Made by a program: the position numbers and the translations under genes. A stretch of DNA of 64,000 nucleotides, from contig CAJQUW010005534.1 of NCBI GenBank assembly GCA_907163375.1, positions 248,001-312,000 on the forward strand. Direction: 5' to 3'. The notes under the pieces are model-generated. The model was not told the DNA's origin and did no database searches. It was given only the letters and a program-made list of their open reading frames with translations. This DNA is from Prostheceraeus crozeri (Eukaryota; Platyhelminthes; Polycladida; Euryleptidae). Position 1 is the stretch's first letter, and every line of letters starts with the position of its first letter. Positions 9,849 to 19,965 of this stretch are shown here, in pieces.

Positions 9849-12311
9849 ATGGATGCTGAGCCAAAAGTTTCTACGTCACCCGTCAAGAAGGCGTCTGGTC
9901 GCAGACTTAATCCGCCACGCCTCGGTACGCTTGCATATCAAAAAGTGAAGTCCTTGCCAAGTTTGAATCATGAGAAGATGGAGGCCCTAAATTCATTTGG
10001 GAAAAAACATCTGCGATCAACCTGCCGCGTAGAGTTCCTACAGTCGTGCAAAGATGCTGAAGTGATTCCAAAATTTCTGCAGTTTTCGATTCCTGCAAAT
10101 CTCCAAAACTGTAAGTCTCTCATTCAAAAGACACAAGCTAAAGCTTTGAAAGATGAATTAAGAAGTGCTAAAAGTGATAACGAAACAAAAGAAAAACAGT
10201 TGCAGAACTCCTTGCAGTCCTTTAACGAGGATGAACGGATCCTTTATCAGACAATCATGAGGCACCATTTGCTAAAATTAGGCAAATCTATTCGTGGAAT
10301 TCACGAAAAAAAGTTGACTTCATTGATTTCCGATAACGTAAGAGATCATGTGACTGATAATGCAGCATCTCATTCGGTGATAAATCTTTCTGAAGATAGC
10401 TTCAATAGCGACGAAATTCAATTACTCAGCCTTGGATTTTCTATGTCGTGGCCAAGGGAACGAATTTCCATTGACCAGGAAAAGGCTGAAGCTGAGGCTG
10501 TCTTTAGTCAGATTGCTAGCATTTCTTCTCTTACTGAAGACACTTTGAATACTTTGAAACACAAATTTCGAGGTACTTTTAAGTCTTATTTCTCTCGTCA
10601 TAAAGTTTCCAAATATTGGAAATCTAAGTTAAAGATTCTTCGAAACCTATCTTCTAGAAAGCATTTATACATCAGCAAATTCGACAAAGGCAATGGCGTT
10701 GTCATTGACAAACGCAGTTCTTATGTTGAAAAAATGACCACTCTGCTCAGTGACAGCAGTCGTTTCAAACCATATTCATATTGTGCCCGATCAAAGAAGG
10801 ATCCGTTCATCCTCGAAGAGGATAGATTTATTCGCAAGCTGACTCAAATGAAAACGAGGCGCCTAATTTCTGATGCTATCTTTAAGACTGTCAAACCGGT
10901 TGGCTCTCAACCGGCGAGACTTTACGGGCTTCCTAAAATCCACAAAAACAAGGAAGACCCTCCTTATCGTCCGATCTTGAACATGATCAATTCGTATCCT
11001 TCCAAATTAGCCAAGTGGTTGGACAATGTTCTCAAACCTCTCATTCCAAAAACGCATACTGTCAAAGATACTTTTGAGTTTGTGGATTCTCTGAATGGAT
11101 TAAGTTCAGAGAATACACAACTTATTAGCTACGATGTGAAAAATCTTTTCACGAGTATTCCTATTGAGGATACAATTGATCATGTCCTTTACACCATCAA
11201 TGAGGATCAGCTCCCTATCAGAAAGCAGGCCCTTCGTGAACTTTTGAGGCTAGCCTGCACGAACATCCTCTTCTCATTCGATGACAAGCTATTTGTGCAG
11301 ACCGATGGAATGTCGATGGGATCGTGTCTTGCACCAACTATGGCCTCTTTTGCCATGGACATGATAGAAACTCGCATGAAAAACTTCAACGGTTCTCTCC
11401 CTGTCTATTATAAACGTTACGTTGATGACATATTTTGCATTTTTGACAAAAACTCCGATGCTTCCGCCTTTCATGACTTTCTGAATACCCTTCATCCTGA
11501 TATCAAATTCACGATGGAGCGAGAAGTCAATGAAAGTCTTGTGTTTTTAGATACCAAAGTTACCAAAAGTGAGAATGCCTTCGATATCGCTTGGCACCTC
11601 AAAGAAACAAATACTGGCATTTACATCCCTAATTCTGCTTATGCTCCCAAACGTTATCGCTTGGCTGCTATGAATTCACTCTTTTATCGTGCCTTGAAAT
11701 TGAATTCCAATCCTAATAATTATCAAAACTCCGTTTCTGCTATTCAAGCCCTTTTTCAAAAAAACGGATTTTCTGAAAGAACTATTTTGCGCATGCGAGA
11801 AAAAGTTGAGGCAAGACACAAAGCCAACGTTGCTCGACCAAACGCTCATGACGACTTTAAATTTATAACATGGAGCTTCCCCTACATTTCGGAGAGTGAA
11901 CAAAATCTTCTTTCTCGTGTCAAAGACATCAATAAGCTTTTACCGCCTGACATGAAAGTTCGCCCCGTTTTTAAAACCTTGAAAACTAGCAATTTTTTCT
12001 CTAATAAGGATAAAGTTGTGCCCGAATTAAAGTCTAATGTTGTGTACAAATACACATGTGATCACTGTGAAAAGTGTTACGTGGGCAGCTCTATCCGCCA
12101 TTTTGCTACCAGAATCAACGAACATTTGAAAGCGTATCCAACACCAACCGAAATAAGCATGCATGTACATCCACCAAAGAAAGAAAATTTCGATATCATT
12201 GCCTGTACTGAATACCCTAGATTTCTGGAATCAATTATAATAAAGAAGTCTGACTTTAGCACTCTCATGAATGAAAGGGCAAGCTCCATTAATACGCTGT
12301 TAGATTTGTAA
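9849..12311 (+). CDS. PLE unit 5: reverse transcriptase + GIY-YIG endonuclease
   Basis: Full-length 820-residue frame, exactly 2753 bp after unit 4, with the same protein and the same GCA marker. Its leader and TATA box come from the unit 4/5 junction spacer. That spacer carries the stem II-less form of the hammerhead region (near 9716). It looks intact. Confidence 0.93.
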   Translation: MDAEPKVSTSPVKKASGRRLNPPRLGTLAYQKVKSLPSLNHEKMEALNSFGKKHLRSTCRVEFLQSCKDAEVIPKFLQFSIPANLQNCKSLIQKTQAKALKDELRSAKSDNETKEKQLQNSLQSFNEDERILYQTIMRHHLLKLGKSIRGIHEKKLTSLISDNVRDHVTDNAASHSVINLSEDSFNSDEIQLLSLGFSMSWPRERISIDQEKAEAEAVFSQIASISSLTEDTLNTLKHKFRGTFKSYFSRHKVSKYWKSKLKILRNLSSRKHLYISKFDKGNGVVIDKRSSYVEKMTTLLSDSSRFKPYSYCARSKKDPFILEEDRFIRKLTQMKTRRLISDAIFKTVKPVGSQPARLYGLPKIHKNKEDPPYRPILNMINSYPSKLAKWLDNVLKPLIPKTHTVKDTFEFVDSLNGLSSENTQLISYDVKNLFTSIPIEDTIDHVLYTINEDQLPIRKQALRELLRLACTNILFSFDDKLFVQTDGMSMGSCLAPTMASFAMDMIETRMKNFNGSLPVYYKRYVDDIFCIFDKNSDASAFHDFLNTLHPDIKFTMEREVNESLVFLDTKVTKSENAFDIAWHLKETNTGIYIPNSAYAPKRYRLAAMNSLFYRALKLNSNPNNYQNSVSAIQALFQKNGFSERTILRMREKVEARHKANVARPNAHDDFKFITWSFPYISESEQNLLSRVKDINKLLPPDMKVRPVFKTLKTSNFFSNKDKVVPELKSNVVYKYTCDHCEKCYVGSSIRHFATRINEHLKAYPTPTEISMHVHPPKKENFDIIACTEYPRFLESIIIKKSDFSTLMNERASSINTLLDL

Positions 12312-12601
12312 TTCATGGCTCTATTGTGTATTTTATTGCGTAGCTACTTCCAATGCAAGTGACCTTCAGAATTGATTTCATTTTGTGACTTCAGTGATTT
12401 TATCTCGGTGACCTAATGACTTGTAATTTTGTATTTAAAGATTGTTTTAACTTTGTTTGCTTGATTTCACCTGAGGATGCTGAAACATGTTGTGCGCTCC
12501 TAACAATCTTGTTTTGAATTTCAATAATTTTGGGCTATTTCCGAATTATATAAATGCACAGCCCAACAATCGTGTGACAATCACAATAACAAAGTGACAA
12601 C

Positions 12602-15065
12602 ATGGATGCTGAGCCAAAAGTTTCTACGTCACCCGTCAAGAAGGCGTCTGGTCGCAGACTTAATCCGCCACGCCTCGGTACGCTTGCATATCAAAAAGTG
12701 AAGTCCTTGCCAAGTTTGAATCATGAGAAGATGGAGGCCCTAAATTCATTTGGGAAAAAAACATCTGCGATCAACCTGCCGCGTAGAGTTCCTACAGTCG
12801 TGCAAAGATGCTGAAGTGATTCCAAAATTTCTGCAGTTTTCGATTCCTGCAAATCTCCAAAACTGTAAGTCTCTCATTCAAAAGACACAAGCTAAAGCTT
12901 TGAAAGATGAATTAAGAAGTGCTAAAAGTGATAACGAAACAAAAGAAAAACAGTTGCAGAACTCCTTGCAGTCCTTTAACGAGGATGAACGGATCCTTTA
13001 TCAGACAATCATGAGGCACCATTTGCTAAAATTAGGCAAATCTATTCGTGGAATTCACGAAAAAAAGTTGACTTCATTGATTTCCGATAACGTAAGAGAT
13101 CATGTGACTGATAATGCAGCATCTCATTCGGTGATAAATCTTTCTGAAGATAGCTTCAATAGCGACGAAATTCAATTACTCAGCCTTGGATTTTCTATGT
13201 CGTGGCCAAGGGAACGAATTTCCATTGACCAGGAAAAGGCTGAAGCTGAGGCTGTCTTTAGTCAGATTGCTAGCATTTCTTCTCTTACTGAAGACACTTT
13301 GAATACTTTGAAACACAAATTTCGAGGTACTTTTAAGTCTTATTTCTCTCGTCATAAAGTTTCCAAATATTGGAAATCTAAGTTAAAGATTCTTCGAAAC
13401 CTATCTTCTAGAAAGCATTTATACATCAGCAAATTCGACAAAGGCAATGGCGTTGTCATTGACAAACGCAGTTCTTATGTTGAAAAAATGACCACTCTGC
13501 TCAGTGACAGCAGTCGTTTCAAACCATATTCATATTGTGCCCGATCAAAGAAGGATCCGTTCATCCTCGAAGAGGATAGATTTATTCGCAAGCTGACTCA
13601 AATGAAAACGAGGCGCCTAATTTCTGATGCTATCTTTAAGACTGTCAAACCGGTTGGCTCTCAACCGGCGAGACTTTACGGGCTTCCTAAAATCCACAAA
13701 AACAAGGAAGACCCTCCTTATCGTCCGATCTTGAACATGATCAATTCGTATCCTTCCAAATTAGCCAAGTGGTTGGACAATGTTCTCAAACCTCTCATTC
13801 CAAAAACGCATACTGTCAAAGATACTTTTGAGTTTGTGGATTCTCTGAATGGATTAAGTTCAGAGAATACACAACTTATTAGCTACGATGTGAAAAATCT
13901 TTTCACGAGTATTCCTATTGAGGATACAATTGATCATGTCCTTTACACCATCAATGAGGATCAGCTCCCTATCAGAAAGCAGGCCCTTCGTGAACTTTTG
14001 AGGCTAGCCTGCACGAACATCCTCTTCTCATTCGATGACAAGCTATTTGTGCAGACCGATGGAATGTCGATGGGATCGTGTCTTGCCCCAACTATGGCCT
14101 CTTTTGCCATGGACATGATAGAAACTCGCATGAAAAACTTCAACGGTTCTCTCCCTGTCTATTATAAACGTTACGTTGATGACATATTTTGCATTTTTGA
14201 CAAAAACTCCGATGCTTCCGCCTTTCATGACTTTCTGAATACCCTTCATCCTGATATCAAATTCACGATGGAGCGAGAAGTCAATGAAAGTCTTGTGTTT
14301 TTAGATACCAAAGTTACCAAAAGTGAGAATGCCTTCGATATCGCTTGGCACCTCAAAGAAACAAATACTGGCATTTACATCCCTAATTCTGCTTATGCTC
14401 CCAAACGTTATCGCTTGGCTGCTATGAATTCACTCTTTTATCGTGCCTTGAAATTGAATTCCAATCCTAATAATTATCAAAACTCCGTTTCTGCTATTCA
14501 AGCCCTTTTTCAAAAAAACGGATTTTCTGAAAGAACTATTTTGCGCATGCGAGAAAAAGTTGAGGCAAGACACAAAGCCAACGTTGCTCGACCAAACGCT
14601 CATGACGACTTTAAATTTATAACATGGAGCTTCCCCTACATTTCGGAGAGTGAACAAAATCTTCTTTCTCGTGTCAAAGACATCAATAAGCTTTTACCGC
14701 CTGACATGAAAGTTCGCCCCGTTTTTAAAACCTTGAAAACTAGCAATTTTTTCTCTAATAAGGATAAAGTTGTGCCCGAATTAAAGTCTAATGTTGTGTA
14801 CAAATACACATGTGATCACTGTGAAAAGTGTTACGTGGGCAGCTCTATCCGCCATTTTGCTACCAGAATCAACGAACATTTGAAAGCGTATCCAACACCA
14901 ACCGAAATAAGCATGCATGTACATCCACCAAAGAAAGAAAATTTCGATATCATTGCCTGTACTGAATACCCTAGATTTCTGGAATCAATTATAATAAAGA
15001 AGTCTGACTTTAGCACTCTCATGAATGAAAGGGCAAGCTCCATTAATACGCTGTTAGATTTGTAA
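12602..15065 (+). pseudogene. PLE unit 6, full length with one frame break
   Basis: Same unit as its neighbours but 1 bp longer, and its frame is broken once in the N-terminal region. The RT and GIY-YIG parts remain open. It carries GCC at the silent marker site, like minus-strand units 1 and 2 and unlike its direct neighbours 5 and 7. It therefore did not arise as a simple copy of unit 5. Confidence 0.9.
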
Positions 15066-15355
15066 TTCATGGCTCTATTGTGTATTTTATTGCGTAGCTA
15101 CTTCCAATGCAAGTGACCTTCAGAATTGATTTCATTTTGTGACTTCAGTGATTTTATCTCGGTGACCTAATGACTTGTAATTTTGTATTTAAAGATTGTT
15201 TTAACTTTGTTTGCTTGATTTCACCTGAGGATGCTGAAACATGTTGTGCGCTCCTAACAATCTTGTTTTGAATTTCAATAATTTTGGGCTATTTCCGAAT
15301 TATATAAATGCACAGCCCAACAATCGTGTGACAATCACAATAACAAAGTGACAAC

Positions 15356-17818
15356 ATGGATGCTGAGCCAAAAGTTTCTACGTCACCCGTCAAGAAGGCG
15401 TCTGGTCGCAGACTTAATCCGCCACGCCTCGGTACGCTTGCATATCAAAAAGTGAAGTCCTTGCCAAGTTTGAATCATGAGAAGATGGAGGCCCTAAATT
15501 CATTTGGGAAAAAACATCTGCGATCAACCTGCCGCGTAGAGTTCCTACAGTCGTGCAAAGATGCTGAAGTGATTCCAAAATTTCTGCAGTTTTCGATTCC
15601 TGCAAATCTCCAAAACTGTAAGTCTCTCATTCAAAAGACACAAGCTAAAGCTTTGAAAGATGAATTAAGAAGTGCTAAAAGTGATAACGAAACAAAAGAA
15701 AAACAGTTGCAGAACTCCTTGCAGTCCTTTAACGAGGATGAACGGATCCTTTATCAGACAATCATGAGGCACCATTTGCTAAAATTAGGCAAATCTATTC
15801 GTGGAATTCACGAAAAAAAGTTGACTTCATTGATTTCCGATAACGTAAGAGATCATGTGACTGATAATGCAGCATCTCATTCGGTGATAAATCTTTCTGA
15901 AGATAGCTTCAATAGCGACGAAATTCAATTACTCAGCCTTGGATTTTCTATGTCGTGGCCAAGGGAACGAATTTCCATTGACCAGGAAAAGGCTGAAGCT
16001 GAGGCTGTCTTTAGTCAGATTGCTAGCATTTCTTCTCTTACTGAAGACACTTTGAATACTTTGAAACACAAATTTCGAGGTACTTTTAAGTCTTATTTCT
16101 CTCGTCATAAAGTTTCCAAATATTGGAAATCTAAGTTAAAGATTCTTCGAAACCTATCTTCTAGAAAGCATTTATACATCAGCAAATTCGACAAAGGCAA
16201 TGGCGTTGTCATTGACAAACGCAGTTCTTATGTTGAAAAAATGACCACTCTGCTCAGTGACAGCAGTCGTTTCAAACCATATTCATATTGTGCCCGATCA
16301 AAGAAGGATCCGTTCATCCTCGAAGAGGATAGATTTATTCGCAAGCTGACTCAAATGAAAACGAGGCGCCTAATTTCTGATGCTATCTTTAAGACTGTCA
16401 AACCGGTTGGCTCTCAACCGGCGAGACTTTACGGGCTTCCTAAAATCCACAAAAACAAGGAAGACCCTCCTTATCGTCCGATCTTGAACATGATCAATTC
16501 GTATCCTTCCAAATTAGCCAAGTGGTTGGACAATGTTCTCAAACCTCTCATTCCAAAAACGCATACTGTCAAAGATACTTTTGAGTTTGTGGATTCTCTG
16601 AATGGATTAAGTTCAGAGAATACACAACTTATTAGCTACGATGTGAAAAATCTTTTCACGAGTATTCCTATTGAGGATACAATTGATCATGTCCTTTACA
16701 CCATCAATGAGGATCAGCTCCCTATCAGAAAGCAGGCCCTTCGTGAACTTTTGAGGCTAGCCTGCACGAACATCCTCTTCTCATTCGATGACAAGCTATT
16801 TGTGCAGACCGATGGAATGTCGATGGGATCGTGTCTTGCACCAACTATGGCCTCTTTTGCCATGGACATGATAGAAACTCGCATGAAAAACTTCAACGGT
16901 TCTCTCCCTGTCTATTATAAACGTTACGTTGATGACATATTTTGCATTTTTGACAAAAACTCCGATGCTTCCGCCTTTCATGACTTTCTGAATACCCTTC
17001 ATCCTGATATCAAATTCACGATGGAGCGAGAAGTCAATGAAAGTCTTGTGTTTTTAGATACCAAAGTTACCAAAAGTGAGAATGCCTTCGATATCGCTTG
17101 GCACCTCAAAGAAACAAATACTGGCATTTACATCCCTAATTCTGCTTATGCTCCCAAACGTTATCGCTTGGCTGCTATGAATTCACTCTTTTATCGTGCC
17201 TTGAAATTGAATTCCAATCCTAATAATTATCAAAACTCCGTTTCTGCTATTCAAGCCCTTTTTCAAAAAAACGGATTTTCTGAAAGAACTATTTTGCGCA
17301 TGCGAGAAAAAGTTGAGGCAAGACACAAAGCCAACGTTGCTCGACCAAACGCTCATGACGACTTTAAATTTATAACATGGAGCTTCCCCTACATTTCGGA
17401 GAGTGAACAAAATCTTCTTTCTCGTGTCAAAGACATCAATAAGCTTTTACCGCCTGACATGAAAGTTCGCCCCGTTTTTAAAACCTTGAAAACTAGCAAT
17501 TTTTTCTCTAATAAGGATAAAGTTGTGCCCGAATTAAAGTCTAATGTTGTGTACAAATACACATGTGATCACTGTGAAAAGTGTTACGTGGGCAGCTCTA
17601 TCCGCCATTTTGCTACCAGAATCAACGAACATTTGAAAGCGTATCCAACACCAACCGAAATAAGCATGCATGTACATCCACCAAAGAAAGAAAATTTCGA
17701 TATCATTGCCTGTACTGAATACCCTAGATTTCTGGAATCAATTATAATAAAGAAGTCTGACTTTAGCACTCTCATGAATGAAAGGGCAAGCTCCATTAAT
17801 ACGCTGTTAGATTTGTAA
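15356..17818 (+). CDS. PLE unit 7: reverse transcriptase + GIY-YIG endonuclease
   Basis: Last full-length 820-residue unit, with the GCA marker. Its 3' region differs from the internal ones because it keeps the 12 bases that form stem II of the hammerhead (17987-17999). The element then ends at TTTCAATA and runs into a TA microsatellite. It looks intact. Confidence 0.93.
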   Translation: MDAEPKVSTSPVKKASGRRLNPPRLGTLAYQKVKSLPSLNHEKMEALNSFGKKHLRSTCRVEFLQSCKDAEVIPKFLQFSIPANLQNCKSLIQKTQAKALKDELRSAKSDNETKEKQLQNSLQSFNEDERILYQTIMRHHLLKLGKSIRGIHEKKLTSLISDNVRDHVTDNAASHSVINLSEDSFNSDEIQLLSLGFSMSWPRERISIDQEKAEAEAVFSQIASISSLTEDTLNTLKHKFRGTFKSYFSRHKVSKYWKSKLKILRNLSSRKHLYISKFDKGNGVVIDKRSSYVEKMTTLLSDSSRFKPYSYCARSKKDPFILEEDRFIRKLTQMKTRRLISDAIFKTVKPVGSQPARLYGLPKIHKNKEDPPYRPILNMINSYPSKLAKWLDNVLKPLIPKTHTVKDTFEFVDSLNGLSSENTQLISYDVKNLFTSIPIEDTIDHVLYTINEDQLPIRKQALRELLRLACTNILFSFDDKLFVQTDGMSMGSCLAPTMASFAMDMIETRMKNFNGSLPVYYKRYVDDIFCIFDKNSDASAFHDFLNTLHPDIKFTMEREVNESLVFLDTKVTKSENAFDIAWHLKETNTGIYIPNSAYAPKRYRLAAMNSLFYRALKLNSNPNNYQNSVSAIQALFQKNGFSERTILRMREKVEARHKANVARPNAHDDFKFITWSFPYISESEQNLLSRVKDINKLLPPDMKVRPVFKTLKTSNFFSNKDKVVPELKSNVVYKYTCDHCEKCYVGSSIRHFATRINEHLKAYPTPTEISMHVHPPKKENFDIIACTEYPRFLESIIIKKSDFSTLMNERASSINTLLDL

Positions 17819-17974
17819 TTCATGGCTCTATTGTGTATTTTATTGCGTAGCTACTTCCAATGCAAGTGACCTTCAGAATTGATTTCATTTTGTGACTTCA
17901 GTGATTTTATCTCGGTGACCTAATGACTTGTAATTTTGTATTTAAAGATTGTTTTAACTTTGTTTGCTTGATTT

Positions 17975-18013
17975 CACCTGAGGATGGCAAATGATTTGCT
18001 GAAACATGTTGTG
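17975..18013 (+). ncRNA. Hammerhead motif, right outer end of the array
   Basis: Stem I is CAC/GTG (17975-17977 with 18011-18013). Core CTGAGGA is at 17978-17984. Stem II is GCAAA/TTTGC (17987-17991 with 17995-17999). GAAA is at 18001-18004, palindromic A-CATG-T follows, and U18010 is the cleavage base. It lies 157 bp after the unit 7 stop. Stem I is short, so activity would depend on dimerisation. Confidence 0.6.
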
Positions 18014-18040
18014 CGCTCCTAACAATCTTGTTTTGAATTT

Positions 18041-18043
<3 letters not shown>

Positions 18044-18069
<26 letters not shown>
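18044..18069. repeat. TA microsatellite at the right edge of the array
   Basis: An uninterrupted TA run separates the PLE array from the next PLE fragment. Confidence 0.85.
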
Positions 18070-18072
<3 letters not shown>

Positions 18073-18104
18073 TAAATAAATGACAAAATCAAAATGGCAA
18101 ATAA

Positions 18105-19112
18105 ATGGCAGTTATTTTTGCTGTCAGCCTTGACAGTAGCATTCAATTTACGATAGAGTATAGTTATGATGAAATTAATTTCCTTGATGTCCGTCTATAT
18201 GTAAACAAGAACTCTAATACATTGGAAACAGATATACATAGAAAAATAACTGATAGTCAGAGCTACGTACCTTTTAATTCAGGGCATCCTAGGCATATTT
18301 TGAAAAACATACCGTATTGTTTGGCTAAACGTATTCATAGCATTGTATCTAATGATGATAATAAGATGCTACAACTAAATCAATTAAAGTCAATTCTCTT
18401 AAAATTGAAATATCCTCCAAGCTTAATCGATAACTCGTTCGCCAGGGCTCGTAATAGTTCTGAGGAGAGTAGGTCTACAGTGGTCAACAAGAAGGAAGTT
18501 AAAAATGCTGTGCCGTTTATTTGTACTTTTAATCGCAACAACCCTAATGTATATACAGAGGTGATAAAACCTGTTGCTCAAAGTTTGTGCTTAGTTGATC
18601 CGTTCCAGGAAATGCGTTTTTTCAGGTCTTACAAACAACCACCATCTCTGCTTAGAATCCTTAATAGCAATAATAGAAAGACAATTGAAGGTATTTCTCC
18701 ATGCGGGGAGCCGAGGTGTAAACGCTGTCCCACTTTGATTTTGGGAAGAACAATTAAGTTTAAGGTTAGTAGTGGTGGTAGAACCCGGCTTTTTACTATA
18801 AATAGAAATCTCACTTGCACATCAAGAAATGTGATTTATGTAATACGGTGCAATGCTTGTGGAGATTTCTATTTGGGTCAAACGGGAGATATCTTTCGTA
18901 ATCGTCTGACTATCCATAGGCAGCAGATTGATCATGAAGAGCATACCATTCTAAATATGAGCAAACACATAGCTAGGTGTGCTAGGAATCTCACTTCGAA
19001 GTTTGAAGCGGCTCCCATCTATCTTTTTAATGCCAACGCCAGCCGCATAGAACGCGAAAAGAAGGAGGCAGATTTTATTTCTTTGTTAAAGTCTCAGTTA
19101 AATATAGAATAA
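18105..19112 (+). CDS. Second PLE family, 3' half (RT thumb to GIY-YIG)
   Basis: The frame gives 335 residues. They begin after the RT catalytic box, at the segment with EINFLDVRLYVN, continue through FNSGHPRHILKNIP, and reach a zinc-knuckle-like CGEPRCKRCPT. A GIY-YIG nuclease follows: NVIYVIRCNACGDFYLGQTG with LTIHRQQI and MSKHIARC. The CxxxxCxxC step before the nuclease is typical of Neptune/Poseidon-like PLEs, and this protein is quite different from the array element. The RT N-terminus and catalytic motifs are absent, so it is a 5'-truncated copy. The apparent start codon is fortuitous. A hammerhead-like motif lies 52 bp after the stop. Confidence 0.82.
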   Translation: MAVIFAVSLDSSIQFTIEYSYDEINFLDVRLYVNKNSNTLETDIHRKITDSQSYVPFNSGHPRHILKNIPYCLAKRIHSIVSNDDNKMLQLNQLKSILLKLKYPPSLIDNSFARARNSSEESRSTVVNKKEVKNAVPFICTFNRNNPNVYTEVIKPVAQSLCLVDPFQEMRFFRSYKQPPSLLRILNSNNRKTIEGISPCGEPRCKRCPTLILGRTIKFKVSSGGRTRLFTINRNLTCTSRNVIYVIRCNACGDFYLGQTGDIFRNRLTIHRQQIDHEEHTILNMSKHIARCARNLTSKFEAAPIYLFNANASRIEREKKEADFISLLKSQLNIE

Positions 19113-19164
19113 TTTCTATGTTTTATTTCCTGTTATGTATATTTGAGTTTGAATAAATTATTTC

Positions 19165-19211
19165 ATTCCCATGACTAGCCTGCGTAGATCAGGTCGAAAC
19201 CGGTCGGGAAT
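19165..19211 (+). ncRNA. Hammerhead-like motif with ATGANTA core
   Basis: Stem I is a perfect 6 bp (ATTCCC 19165-19170 with GGGAAT 19206-19211). The core reads ATGACTA (19171-19177) in place of CTGANGA, so bases 3 and 8 are A and U. Stem II is CCTG/CAGG (19179-19182 with 19190-19193). GAAA is at 19196-19199, palindromic A-CCGG-T follows, and C19205 is the cleavage base. Confidence 0.6.
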
Positions 19212-19354
19212 TTTTGGTTTTTGGTACTTTGACTTTTTTCCTTGAGTGCTTTTTGGGTTACTTATATATATATATATATATATAAATAATGCAAATAATA
19301 TGAAGGCGTAGATGAATAAATAAATAATAGATAATATGGACTAAAAGTCAAATT

Positions 19355-19407
19355 CCTGTAGCTACCGGTTTCGATGTATCAATTATTACATCTAATCATG
19401 CATCAGG
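19355..19407 (-). ncRNA. Hammerhead-like motif with ATGANTA core
   Basis: Minus strand: stem I is CCTGATGC with GCTACAGG (6 of 8 pairs). The core is ATGATTA (19393-19399). Stem II is a perfect 6 bp, GATGTA/TACATC, directly joined to the core. GAAA (19369-19372), palindromic A-CCGG-T and A as the cleavage base follow. It lies downstream of the minus-strand PLE fragment 19450-19752. Confidence 0.6.
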
Positions 19408-19449
19408 AGCTAGGCAATACAATATTACAACTGAATGGAAAGAAAAAAA

Positions 19450-19752
19450 TTACACAGAATTCAAATAAGGTTTAAATTGGGAAATGAAGCAGCTTTCTTT
19501 GATCTCTCTCACATGTTTAGTCGTGTTCCATGAAAGCTGAAAGAAAGGCATCACTTCAAACTGCTCGTCTTTATCCGCGGCGCATCGAGAAATATCTCTA
19601 CTGACAGGTAATGGAGCTGCATCTGGGTGCTTAATATGATGTCTATGCACTGTCATTCTGTTATTTAATAGATCTCCAGTTTGACCAATATATAACTTCA
19701 TACACCCCAAACATCGCAACACGTAAATTACATTATGAGAGTAGCAGTTCAT
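19450..19752 (-). pseudogene. PLE remnant, GIY-YIG domain
   Basis: About 100 residues with NVIYVLRCLGCMKLYIGQTG, then MTVHRHHIKHPD, SRDISRCA and a C-terminal FKPYLN. This is a complete GIY-YIG domain of the same broad type as 18105-19112, though clearly a different copy. The 5' end runs out into AT-rich microsatellite sequence, and no zinc knuckle or RT remains. Its 3' end points toward lower coordinates, where a hammerhead-like motif occurs. Confidence 0.72.
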
Positions 19753-19764
19753 GTTATGTTTAAC

Positions 19765-19828
19765 ATATATATATATATATATAATATTATTATATTATAT
19801 TATATTATACATAATATATTAATATATA

Positions 19829-19866
<38 letters not shown>

Positions 19867-19965
19867 TATAATAATTATATATATATATATATATATATAT
19901 TATTATATAATATTATTATATAATATCATAATATATAATAATATATAATAATTAAGTAATAATAG
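19765..19965. repeat. Long AT-rich microsatellite tract
   Basis: About 200 bp of TA and TAATA runs with almost no G or C separate two PLE fragments. PLE 3' fragments lie on both sides. Confidence 0.9.

Larger units (their letters stand above)
1955..18044. mobile_element. Penelope-like element array, 7 units, head-to-head
   Basis: Near-identical units repeat every 2753-2754 bp. On the minus strand lie unit 1 (full) and unit 2 (5'-truncated). On the plus strand lie unit 3 (5'-truncated) and units 4, 5, 6 and 7 (full length, unit 6 with one frame break). The strands switch at about 6246, so all 3' ends point outward. Between tandem units there is one ~290-bp spacer that holds the 3' region of one unit and the TATA box and leader of the next. 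Tandem and inverted partial copies are characteristic of PLE insertions. Copies differ by only a few bases, so the insertion or amplification is recent. Confidence 0.93.

Noticed and set aside
1955-18044. LTR retrotransposon or provirus array
   Set aside because: No integrase, protease, capsid or RNase H is coded. RT with a C-terminal GIY-YIG nuclease and the DKG and GLPKIHK motifs is Penelope-like.
1955-18044. Satellite or assembly artefact instead of a real array
   Set aside because: Not excluded, but marker differences among units, different truncation points at the head-to-head joint and different outer ends argue for real, distinct copies.
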